A DNA stretch of 57,893 nt from assembly GCA_032718475.1 (NCBI GenBank), contig JAUCBJ010007818.1, positions 1 to 57,893 on the forward strand, given 5' to 3'. Shown in pieces: positions 1 through 9,310 of this stretch. The notes beneath the pieces were generated by a model. That model ran no database searches and was not told the origin of the DNA. It saw only the letters and a list, made by a program, of their open reading frames with translations. Source of the DNA: Nemertoderma westbladi. Taxonomy: Eukaryota; Xenacoelomorpha; Nemertodermatida; Nemertodermatidae. The stretch's first letter is position 1, and each line of letters starts with the position of its first letter. A program made the translations under genes and the position numbers.

Positions 1-1580
1 TAAGATTTAGAAGAGATATTAATTCACCACGATGATGTAATTTGCATCCATTTTCTCCAATTGTCTCAGGTAAAAAAATAGGCAAGTTTACAAATTGATT
101 TTAGTTTATATATTCTTGAAAATGTAATTTTGGCTAGGCCCTATCCTGCTATCCAATGAACTGACCCGGAATTATGCCAAGAACTGGTGTTACTGTGTTA
201 AACCCCCTCTACCGCCATTTTTTAATGCTTGCTAGTTTTTATTATTTCCTTTCTAAAAAATGTTTTAGAACATATTACCGGCAACCGGTACATTCTAATT
301 ATGTTAAACTATGTTCTACCGGTAGAATAAATAATTTTTGTTAGAGCCAAAAATATAAATACAAAGTTGCCGAAGATTACGCATTTCGCGAAAGCGCTGC
401 CTGAAGATAAGAAAAGAGATACCTATATTCTGATATTACTGTATTATTATCACTGCAGCACTGATGATAGAATGAGGTGCACGATTCTGCGACTTCATCA
501 CAGATTTCCCAGGAAGTTTCCTTGATTTTGGAGGGCGAACCGAGTCTTCCTACATATCAGCCTATGGAAGGTGGGATGTTCTGGCTCTGACCGTCTGAAG
601 GATGTTCAGATGTTGAGTGCTGGAGTGTGTACAGGTTCAGGGATGAGCATCATGAGCTCCACCTGATGCTGCTGCCTGCTAGAGTCTTATGGCATGAATG
701 GTGGCTATTAATTGCTGTAAGATAGACAGCTAGAGCTGTAGAGTGGCATTGTTGCATTGTCAGATTGTGGCACTGATGTTAACTGGTTAAGATATTTAAT
801 CCGTTGCATTGTGTTGTGTTCCTCAAATCTTCGTTCCATTCCTGCATTCTGCCAATTAGACATTGGCGAACGCGAGAGGAGCGACTCAATAAAGGATTCC
901 GATTTTGCCTCGGATGTTGCCATTTTCATGTTGCAGGCTAGCACTGTAACTCAGTAACTACAGTCAGACAGTGAATTGCTGTTCTGCTAGTCGCAATGCG
1001 AGACAATTCCACCTCGAAATTCGTGGAACTGGCGTGCGAAAAGCACTCACTGAAGGCTAATGAAACTGGGTTAAGCATCAATTTAATTTTGACTTTTGTC
1101 AAAATTTTTGTTTTTTTTGTTTAGGCCTACTACAGAGTACCGGTACTATGTTTTTTATGCGGTACCGGACCGGTATATGAACATAACCTTATTGGTGTTG
1201 CCGAAAAATGCCGATTAGGCCTACCGGAAGTTCTCTGTATAATAAAATAATCAATTTAATTATTAGCCCGCCCATTATAAATAATAATTAGGCCTATGAA
1301 TTATTTTATAAATTTTTTATAGGCCTAGACTTAATGAAATAATAAAACTGATCGGGAATAAAATAAAAGTAGCTACAGTTGTACAGAGCTAGGCTCAAAA
1401 ATAGTCTTACTACACTTTATAGAAAAGAAAAGTATAAAGTAGCTACAGCAAAGGAGATAAACAGGAATTAATAATACCGTATGTCAGTATTGGATGTAGG
1501 CTCTTGTAGAGTTGTAGGGTCTATATTTGTTATGGATATTTTCTATGAAATAGGTCTACTGGTACTGCTGAGCTGACCCT
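1..1580. other. AT-rich non-coding stretch
   Basis: Apart from one weak minus-strand reading frame (708-929, listed separately), I see no gene here. The palindromes TAGGCCTA and ACCGGT recur, with several TAGGCCTA between about 1120 and 1330. Such words are scattered through the whole window and look like a genome-wide compositional feature rather than a local signal. Confidence 0.6.
708..929 (-). CDS. weak candidate coding exon, unknown product
   Basis: This is a minus-strand open frame of about 73 codons starting at an ATG and ending at a TAA. The translation has mixed, protein-like composition with charged and Ser-rich segments and no low-complexity bias, unlike most short frames in the window. 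An AG that could act as a splice acceptor lies about 20 bases upstream of the ATG, but its phase does not fit the donor of the minus-strand exon at 36374-36485. I recognise no family and see no promoter or poly(A) signal. It may be an exon, a transposon fragment or chance. Confidence 0.2.
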   Translation of the reverse strand: MKMATSEAKSESFIESLLSRSPMSNWQNAGMERRFEEHNTMQRIKYLNQLTSVPQSDNATMPLYSSSCLSYSN

Positions 1581-1586
1581 TCAGTC

Positions 1587-2692
1587 TACTACTAGGATCG
1601 GCATGCTGCATTGCAGCTGCATTTTCAAGAATGCTGTGCCGGCTTGTCGACATAATTGCGCCGCCACAACTGCCTATCACCCATGACATGTGCTAGATCA
1701 TCCGCATCTTCGAGGCGAATGTCCTTTAAGATGCGTCTCAGGAAAGTCATGGGCTGTCCACCATGCTTATTCAGTCCATGAGGCTGCCAAAGCACAAGAT
1801 TATGCACTGGCTATGGTCCTCACTCACGGCGAAAGCAATGTCCTGCAAAGTGGATGCGGCTTTGTACTAGTGTCAAAGCTTGGGGGAACCAAGCCTCCAA
1901 TGTTATATAGCAAGATAGTGTCTGATTGGAGATGTGTGCATTGTACAGTACTTGACACAGTAAACCCGGCGTGTAGCATTCTTGTGAATGTGCCATCTAC
2001 AGTAGAGATTTGGTGTCCTCAGCAGGTAGAGCCCAGCATGGACTCCCATAGAGGAGTACTGGAACTACTGCTGCTCTAAATAATCGGACCTTAAGTTTCC
2101 GATTAATTCTATGTGACTACCAAATCCTGGAAAGCCTATTCAAGGCTGCCCATGCCTTTCCCTTACGCATTCGAAGGTCCTCACCTGATTTCCGGGTCCA
2201 TGATCCCAGGTAACATAAGTCATCCACATGCTCGAGCATACCATCCCTTGAGCTTATGCTCATCCGATCAGAGACTTGCTGAGGACTTTCAAAATTAACT
2301 GTCAAAATTTTGGTCTTTTTGAAGTTAATAAAAAGACCAACACTAGAAGCAGCCTGTTCTAATGAGCAGAGGATCCATTGGGCTCCCGCTAGTGATTCTG
2401 GGAGCACTCCTAAGTCATCAGCAAAGTCTAGATCAGTTAGGTACTTGGCAGGATTTCCTCTATTTATGGAGCCAGGTGGAGTTACCATCACCCGATCATC
2501 ATTATGATGATCTAAGGACCTGAGTAGGTCATTGTCAACCACAATTATGAACAAGAATGGCGCAAGTGTGTCTCCCTGAAGGACTCCCCATAACACTTCA
2601 AATGGTTCTGTGTTGCCGTCAGCAGTAGACACAAATGTTGTTGAACCATCGTATACTGATCTAATTGCTGCAATAATTTCATCAAGAATCCC
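1587..2692 (-). mobile_element. RTE-like non-LTR retrotransposon, 3' part of a split copy
   Basis: The minus strand carries the reverse-transcriptase C-terminal half, the C-terminal domain and the 3' end of the same family as the plus-strand copy at 21558-23323. It keeps the FADD catalytic motif and ends in the conserved 3' terminus followed by TAG trinucleotides (seen on the plus strand as CTACTACTA near 1586). The frame is broken by stops and indels; the longest open piece is 2117-2692. The 5' continuation is found at 8207-8446, so this was one copy later split by the CR1/L2-like insertion. The outer ends are flanked by TCAGTC at 1581-1586 and 8447-8452, a likely target-site duplication. 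The RTE assignment is tentative. Confidence 0.8.
2117..2692 (-). pseudogene. reverse transcriptase fragment (RTE-like)
   Basis: This open segment covers the part of the reverse transcriptase from just after catalytic motif A through the FADD motif (LDFADDLGVL) to the thumb region. It aligns with the intact frame of the copy at 21559-23286, with scattered substitutions such as loss of residues before the FADD block. Motif A lies in the separated piece beyond 8207, so the fragment cannot be an active enzyme. The first codons of the open frame upstream of 2692 belong to the inserted LINE, not to this gene. Confidence 0.75.
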
Positions 2693-2825
2693 CATCAACA
2701 AGTTAGCGATGACCATACGAGAAATCACGCGTCGGAATCATCGCGGCCCTCAGTCGGAGTTCCCTCCCAGGCCCAGGGAAACAAGTAAAGGGAGGGTCTA
2801 GCCCAGCACTGGGTCCATTTATAAA

Positions 2826-3818
2826 GTGTTGTCATCGTCTCGCTCATTAAAAAATAAACTGATAGAGTTACACTATTTACTATCTGATCAACAATACGAT
2901 ATAGTTTGCATAACTGAAACGTGGCTTAATGACGATGTACCAAATTCTTTACTCGTGAATGGAAGTAACTACTCGGTAATTGCCAGGGCCGACCGTAAAC
3001 TCCGTGGGGGTGGAGGCGCCGCGATTTTAGCTCGTAACAATGTTAAATGTGTCGAAGTACCTCTCCCTGCTAACTCAAACAATACAGAATACTCGTTGGT
3101 GGCCATTGATATATTAGGCCATCTCGCTCTCTCCCATCGGTTAGCCTGTGTGTATAGGCCACCACCCCGTCCGGATGTATCAGATCACAGTCAGATCCTC
3201 TGGAATGACCTATCAGTTCTTTGTGACGTTGTTTTTCCGTTTACCATTGTAGGTGATTTTAATTTTCCCCAATTCGATTGGAAAGAATTTTCTTACCCCG
3301 ACAATCACCTGTATAATAAATTCGGTGATTTTGTGTTACAAAATAGTTTATACCAGATCCAGTTAGTCCCCACCTGTGGAGATAATGTTCTGGATCTAGT
3401 GTTTACTACTGACCGGAAATTTATCAGCGACGTTCACACTGACGCGCCGTTTTCCACTAGTAACCACGATTGTGTTGTGTTTGATATCATTGTATGTAGA
3501 AATGACAGCGCACCTGCACCTATTACGGGATACTATGACTACTCAAACGGAGACTATACTTCTTTTAATAATTATATTAGAAATGCTGATCTTATTTCAC
3601 AGCTTGCTTCTTGTACTACAGTGAATGAATATTACAATACTTTTAGTGCTGTAATTAAATCAGGTGTTGAACAATTTGTTCCTTTTAAATCGTTTAATGT
3701 CGATAAAAGAAAAAGTTATCCTTTATATGTTAAGCGCCTGCAGCGCGCAAAAAAAAGCTGTGGAAAAGGCGTAATACCGAGCATGGGAAACAGGCGTACC
3801 AGCGGGTGGCACTACTAG
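2826..3818 (+). pseudogene. APE-type endonuclease domain of CR1/L2-like ORF2
   Basis: This frame holds the N-terminal apurinic-like endonuclease of a LINE ORF2: SRSLKNK, the catalytic-glutamate motif ITETWL, GDFNFPQFDW, and a C-terminal motif that reads SNH where active enzymes have SDH (the full-length copy at 32551-35439 has SDH). The Asp-to-Asn change and a frameshift near 3750 indicate an inactive enzyme. After the frameshift the homologous sequence continues to about 3929, where a foreign insert begins. No ATG precedes the conserved start of the domain; the open frame begins at a GTG codon just after a stop. Confidence 0.85.
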
Positions 3819-3929
3819 CTTCCAAAGCGGCTCTTCGTGCCACCTGCGCATACGAAACTAAAATTCTCAACTCGGCCGACCCCAATAAAATATTTAAATA
3901 TATGAACTCCAAAAGGAAGGATCGTAATG

Positions 3930-4522
3930 TAATTTGGACCTTTGAAACATAAATAATCCCGGACGGGATCAAGGGATCCCGACCGGTTAATCAGACTACG
4001 CGTCACCGTGGTATTGAGATGGGAAAATAAGAGTTTGTTGTTACCTCTTTGATGCTGTGAATATTAATATCAATAACTGAATGACTGAATGATAGCACGG
4101 TATAGTTTGATAATGACAGCTTGGTAACAGTATGGCATACCGGTAGGTGTGGATATATTGGTGACGGTGACAGTGAAGGATGTCACCAGTCTGCACTAAA
4201 ACCAATAACTGACTAACTGAATGATAGCCAGACCGATAACGGCATAATATATTTCTATAATTATTCCTACACTATTGTGGCCATTCACCTAGCGGATGCC
4301 TCCTTTGCCCCCATTGGCTAATGATCTACTTCGCGCCTCTCCCCTTTCTGGGAGTGTCCCCCCCCCCCCCCCCCCTGTTGGCCCCTGCTGGTTGTTTCCC
4401 TTGCCGAGGTGATTTGACCTCTAACCTCTCTTTGTGTGGCTTTTGGGGCTCTGTGTTGTCCCCTGGTGTTGGTTGTGAACAAATATTGCTGAAAAAGGCG
4501 CCACTGTCCTAACTTTGTGAGG
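3930..4522. mobile_element. 593-bp insert of unknown type in the LINE
   Basis: LINE homology stops at 3929 and resumes after 4522. GTAATG occurs at both edges (3924-3929 and 4523-4528), which fits a 6-bp target duplication. The insert has no credible ORF. It contains an internal direct repeat of about 25 bases (near 4070 and 4200, the AATAACTGA...GAATGATAG words) and an 18-base C tract at 4358-4375. I see no terminal inverted repeat, and the class is unknown. Confidence 0.5.
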
Positions 4523-4707
4523 GTAATGCAGCGGAATTGAATCTTCTCACAAGGCGAAACTGTAGTAGATGACAATACTAAGGCGAACATTTTCGCCGAC
4601 GTGCTAGCGGAAAATTTTTCGAATGACAACCACAGTGTCCCAATATTCAACCGTAGGGTTCCTACTGGTACATCTTTGTATACTGTAGATTTATCCCCAG
4701 TTCGTGT

Positions 4708-5812
4708 TCGCGCTTTCAGACCTTTAGCAGTTTAACCTGCCAAATTGGGATGTCTTCTAGATAATAAATCGACTTTAGCCTATGACGAGTATTTGATACA
4801 CTACATTAGCCGAAGCCAGTCTATGCGCGACCATTCACCCGCTGGATATACCCGGGAGACTGGATTCGGAAGCTTAACCTTATTGCGGTGTAGGCCTACT
4901 GTATTATTACGTGGCGCTCTAAATATGTAAACAGAGTTATGACTTAAACTAGACACAACGGGATGGCTATGGATTCACGTATATAGCGCATTCTTTAGGA
5001 GATGCTTTGTTATCAGTCACAATCATACACAATACTGCACAATGCTGCACACCGATCTGCCGACCTTCACTTATTTTAGTCACATATAAAGAGAACAACA
5101 ACCAATACATGTAGTGCCTATGAAATAGCATTAGATTCACTTCAAAACCACTTTAATGTAAGTCGCAATCGTTATATGTAACCGGTCTCTCTTACCTTCA
5201 GTATATCAAGAAGGTTGAGGGTTTTGTAATTATTTATAGATATTCCAAATATAATAATATTCCATCAACTGATATAATGAATAACCGACAGTAAATAGCA
5301 GTAAAATGTTAAGGTATAAATTGTTATGATATGTGATTTGGTATGGTATGATTAGTTAAGATAACAGATATACGTTCTATAATTAAGCCTACTAATGTTG
5401 GGCTAAAGACTGAAAACACAGAGATTCCAAAGCCGGTCTTCTGGGCTCAGGAAAAAGGTAAACATTGACCCATAATGCATTGCGCGATTTCCCGGAGGTT
5501 TCTGTACAAAAAGCAGGAGAATCGCTCTGATTGGTTGACCGAACAAAGAAACACCAGAGAACAAGGAAAAAAGCTACACGTGTACAGATCAGCTGTTAGC
5601 TGTCGTCATAGTAACAACACTGTTTCAAGAGGATTTAGCTTATTGCGACATAGAATTGCTAATTATGTCCGCTAAAGTACACATACAGAAGAAATGGCTT
5701 TTTATGTCCACTAAAACACCAGTACAGTAAGGATACGGCTTTTTATGCCTGTTAAACCAACTACAGAGTACTTTACGGGGAAAATAACCGGCTAATTCCG
5801 CAAAAGCTTTTA
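4708..5812. mobile_element. 1,105-bp insert flanked by a 10-bp direct repeat
   Basis: LINE homology breaks after 4707 and resumes at 5823. CAGTTCGTGT is present on both sides (4698-4707 and 5813-5822), and removing the insert plus one repeat puts the LINE reading frame back in register. The insert has no credible ORF, no obvious terminal inverted repeats and no A-rich or microsatellite tail. A 10-bp duplication would suit a non-autonomous Mutator-like DNA element, but nothing else supports that. Confidence 0.6.
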
Positions 5813-5822
5813 CAGTTCGTGT

Positions 5823-6300
5823 GTTAACAATGTTAACTAAAATGCCAGCCAAAAAGAGTGCGACGCCAGACAACTTGCCTAGCATTTTATTTGCCAGATT
5901 AGCTATTAATATCGCCGCACCACTATCTGTTTTATTTAAGTTATCTCTCGAAAAATACACACTTCCATCTGCATGGCTCACAGCTACTATTATACCATTG
6001 TTTAAAAAGGGTGATCCTTGTAACCCATACAATTACCGTCCAATATCGTTAACGTGCATATCATGTAAAGTGATGGAAATTTGTATAAAAAGTGACATTA
6101 TTCTGTATCTACGCAATAATAATATTATTTCGAAGTCCCAACACGGGTTTCTTCATCGTAAATCCACGTGTACCCAGCTATTAGATTGTGTGACTCACTG
6201 GTTTCGTATTTTAGATAAACGTAGGAATATCGATATTATTTATGTTGACTTTGCCAAAGCTTTCGATTCTGTAGTTAAATCAAAATTATTGTGTAAGTAG
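5823..6300 (+). pseudogene. reverse transcriptase fragment, fingers to motif A (CR1/L2-like)
   Basis: This segment resumes the decayed LINE after the 1,105-bp insert. It contains YNYRPISLTC, QHGFLHRKSTCTQLLD and motif A as DFAKAFDS, all matching the equivalent positions of the intact element at 34110-34380. A stop shortly after motif A ends the frame at 6300, and the homologous sequence goes on to about 6380, where an RTE-like fragment is inserted. Confidence 0.85.
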
Positions 6301-6380
6301 CTGCTTATGGGATTTCTGGAAATCTACTAGATTGGTTGAATGCTTTCCTCTCAAACAGATCTCAACAAATTATTGTCGGA

Positions 6381-6940
6381 AAGGCATGGGCAGCCTTGAA
6401 TAGGCTTTCCAGGATTTGGAATTCACCGAGAATTAATCGGACACTTAAGGTCCGATTATTTAGAGCAGCAGTAGTTCCAGTACTTCTCCATGGGAGCCCA
6501 TGTTAGGCTCTAACTGCTGAGGACACCAAATCTCTGGATGGCACATTCACAAGAATGCTACGCCGGGTTCATTGTGTCAAGTACAATGCACACATCTCCA
6601 ACCAGACATTATATAACATTGGAGGTGTCTCATTGGTTCCCCCCAGCTTGACACAAAGTTGCCTCCGCTTTGCAGGACATTGCTTTCGCCGTGAGGACCA
6701 GCCAGTGCATAATCTTGTACTTTGGCAGCCTCATGGAGTGAATAAGCATGGTGGACAGCCCATGACTTTCTTGAGACGCATCTTAGAGGACACTGGCCTT
6801 GAAGATGCGGATGATCTAGCAAATGTCATGGGTGATAGGGAGTTGTGGCGGTACAATTTTGTTGATAAGCCGGCACAGCATTCTTAAAAATGCAACTGCA
6901 ATGCAGCATGCCGATCCTAGTAGTAGTAGTAGTAGTAGTA
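6381..6940 (+). mobile_element. RTE-like 3' fragment inserted in the CR1/L2-like LINE
   Basis: A 5'-truncated plus-strand copy matching about 22770-23323 of the better copy: the end of the reverse transcriptase, the C-terminal domain, the short 3' terminus and a TAG-repeat tail at about 6917-6940. It sits between two copies of GTCGGAAA (6375-6382 and 6941-6948), a likely target duplication whose left copy may overlap the element start by two bases. The frame has a premature TAG near 6504, so no complete protein is made. It lies within the strand between motifs A and B of the host LINE reverse transcriptase. Confidence 0.85.
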
Positions 6941-7651
6941 GTCGGAAATGAGTTTTCACCATTAGTTGCTGTGAAATCAGGCACACCCCAAGGAAGTGTT
7001 CTGGGACCAGTGCTATTTCTTGTTTTCATTAACGATCTACCAGACCTGTTAAATCCCATAACAGTGAAACTTTCTGCTGATGATGTGAAATTGTATTCTA
7101 GTACAACCGAGAGTGAATCCCTCGCCCAAGCACTCAGCAAGCTGGAGGCATGGGCGAGCGAATGGCAGCTCTCTATTGCAACTCATAAATATATTGTTAT
7201 TTATGTTGGCTCATCCAATGCGAAGCGCGAATACACTCTCAATTCGTCTGTGCTAACCTCTGATACACACTGTAAGGACCTGGGCCTAACAATTTCATCC
7301 GATCTAAAATTCGTACTTTATTGTAGAGACCAAACAGCAAAAGCTTACAAAGTTATCAATATGTTATTCAGGAGCATCGTAAATATTAACCGTCAAGCTT
7401 TAATAATAGCTTATAAAGCCATAGCTCGGCCACTTGTAGAATATTGCACGCCTGTCTGGTCTCCACATACAAAACGCAGCATAGACATGATTGAGGGTGT
7501 TCAAAGCTACTTTACTCGTCGTCTGTGTATGCGCTGTAAGATACCCTACTCTAGCTACATGGACCGCCTCGAACTGCTTTCCCTACAACCTTTAGAAGTG
7601 CGTCGAATGATATTCGACTATGGTTTACAAAATTACACACGGTCTTGTTGA
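6941..7651 (+). pseudogene. reverse transcriptase fragment, motif B to C-terminus (CR1/L2-like)
   Basis: After the RTE-like fragment the host LINE resumes. It reads SGTPQGSVLGPVLF (motif B) and SADDVKLY at the catalytic motif, where the intact relative has FADD; the two Asp residues are kept but the preceding Phe is lost. The LGLTISSDLKF block and the C-terminal RRLCMRCK region follow before a stop at 7651. Further homology decays into the 3' UTR. With the insertions upstream this cannot encode an active polymerase. Confidence 0.85.
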
Positions 7652-8206
7652 TCTTGACTTGATAATTATTTCTCTCAAGCTCCCCGAGCTGGTCTTCGTG
7701 GCAACAGTAGGAAACTTTACGTACCTAGGTGTCGTTTAGATATCAGCAAACATTCTTTCTCATCTCGTGCATCAGATTATGGAATAATCTCCCTTCTTCA
7801 GTAGTTGATTCTTGTAACCTGAACATATTTTCACGCAATTTGCTGGCGATCGACTTTTTAAGCACTGTAATTTTACACGACCCCCTGGCAATCCATTATT
7901 TTTAGCACAACAGTGACAAATATCTTTTTTGTCATTTTTTTTTATTGTTTTAGTTTTTCGTCTCGTTTTTCTTTTTATAAGTCTCAATTTTATTAGAAAT
8001 TTAAAATATTATAGCAATTTGTAAAATGTATGTGCATTACAGTATATTTTATGTTCACTTTATAGTACCCAAACTCCCGTAAGTGCCTTGAGCCTGGGTA
8101 GTTTCCCTCCCTCGACCTTTTGTGTATTCTTTGTTCTGTATGTATGTTTCTATGTTATGTGTATTTCACATATTTTAATATCGAGTTTTAAATAAATAAA
8201 TAAATA

Positions 8207-8446
8207 AATCCCTTATAATGAAAGTACAATAAAGTATGCTGAACATACGTGAGTGGGAGACTGAATCAAAGGCCTTGAAGAAGTCAACAAAGATCACAGC
8301 CAGATGCCTGTCTTTCTTTTTTGATAACTCTTCAATTATCCTAAGTGCCAAAATGGGCTCCATGGTTCCACGACCTTTACGGAACCCATTTTGATTTCCA
8401 CGGAGCAGTCTCTCAATGGGATCCCTGATGCGGTTTAATAGAATTG
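8207..8446 (-). mobile_element. RTE-like LINE, 5' part of the split copy
   Basis: This matches, in reverse, about 22012-22246 of the better copy, including the catalytic motif A region (FVDFFKAFDSV). It starts exactly where the minus-strand piece at 1587-2692 stops, so the two are halves of one copy split by the LINE at 2693-8206. A short insertion of about seven bases near 8230 and other indels break the frame. The copy is 5'-truncated at 8446 next to the right-hand TCAGTC repeat. Confidence 0.8.
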
Positions 8447-8452
8447 TCAGTC

Positions 8453-8916
8453 AGAGAGGGAGGAGGGAAGGGTAACACAATCAATAATGCTTCTGTGCTT
8501 TTTATTCTACTCAATGCCATTAGATAAGCCTACAGTACCTCTGTAACCTTTTCCTGTTTTCCCTTCTTACTTTCCCTTAATTGATAAATACTTGACATTG
8601 CATTGTGGGTATTGGTATTGATTTAATGGTACTCAAAATATTACATTAAAATTAACAATAAAATAACACAACTAAATAACACATAACAACCCCCCATTAG
8701 TCAGTATGCCGTTATATTCAATTATCACCTAATCTCTATTAGTTAAACGAAAACCGTCATTACCAAAATATCTATGAGTGAGAGTGATGCCTTCAGTTTG
8801 CTTTAAACTGTTTGTAAAAAAAACAAAGGTACATTTCAGTTTGCCCTTACACGCTTTAACTGTTATTTGTAAAGCTACTAGCTATGGCAATTTAAGCAAA
8901 GTATGACATTTTACTT
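8453..8916. other. non-coding, nothing recognised
   Basis: AT-rich sequence with no ORF of note, no tandem repeat and no element I can identify. Confidence 0.6.
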
Positions 8917-9310
8917 TTACAATACTCGTCTCCTTGCGACTCGTTGCGCTCGTCCTGTTTTGAATCAAATTTGTTTTTCTTAAACTATGCAAGTCTCGAA
9001 ACTGTGCGAGTTATTGGCCATGTGGTTTACGAGAATTGTCAAAACAATACCCGTGATAGGGGGTATAGTAAAAGTAAATGCCGACTCGTCTTCATTGCAA
9101 CCCTCGTTGCACTCGTCTTGTATATCTGGTCACCAAAATAACTAGCATAAAACATTCTACTACCGGTACTGATCAATATGACATATCGTCCAATACGCTA
9201 AACCAGGTTGTTTACTTGATAAAGTTTTGCCAAAGAACATGTGTACCAAGTTTGGTTAGATTTCATTAAGGGTTAGCTGAGTTATTAACGTTTAAAAACC
9301 CGAATCTTAA
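8917..9310 (-). repeat. left flank of the 16-bp array, a dispersed repeat
   Basis: Two parts of this stretch match the region at 53.4-54.4 kb in inverted orientation. The words CTCGTTGCGCTCGTCCTGTT and CGAAACTGTGCGAGTTA correspond to the reverse complement of about 54290-54420. The stretch 9215-9300, up to GAGTTATTAACGTTTAAA, corresponds to the reverse complement of 53405-53500. About 700 bases present between these parts in the other copy are missing here. The stretch is therefore part of a dispersed repeat whose interior holds the tandem array that follows. Confidence 0.65.

Larger units (their letters stand above)
2693..8206 (+). mobile_element. CR1/L2-like non-LTR retrotransposon, decayed and nested
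   Basis: A plus-strand LINE inserted in the minus-strand RTE-like copy. It begins near the end of ORF1 (a short frame closed by a TAG near 2800), then carries endonuclease, reverse transcriptase and a 3' UTR, and ends in a TAAA-type tail at about 8188-8206. AATCCC stands at both edges (2687-2692 and 8207-8212), consistent with a target-site duplication. Its order of domains matches the full-length element at 31161-35819, but the sequence is clearly different and the tail differs (TAAA rather than TAA repeats), so it is another subfamily. It is disrupted by three later insertions and by frameshifts. Confidence 0.85.
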
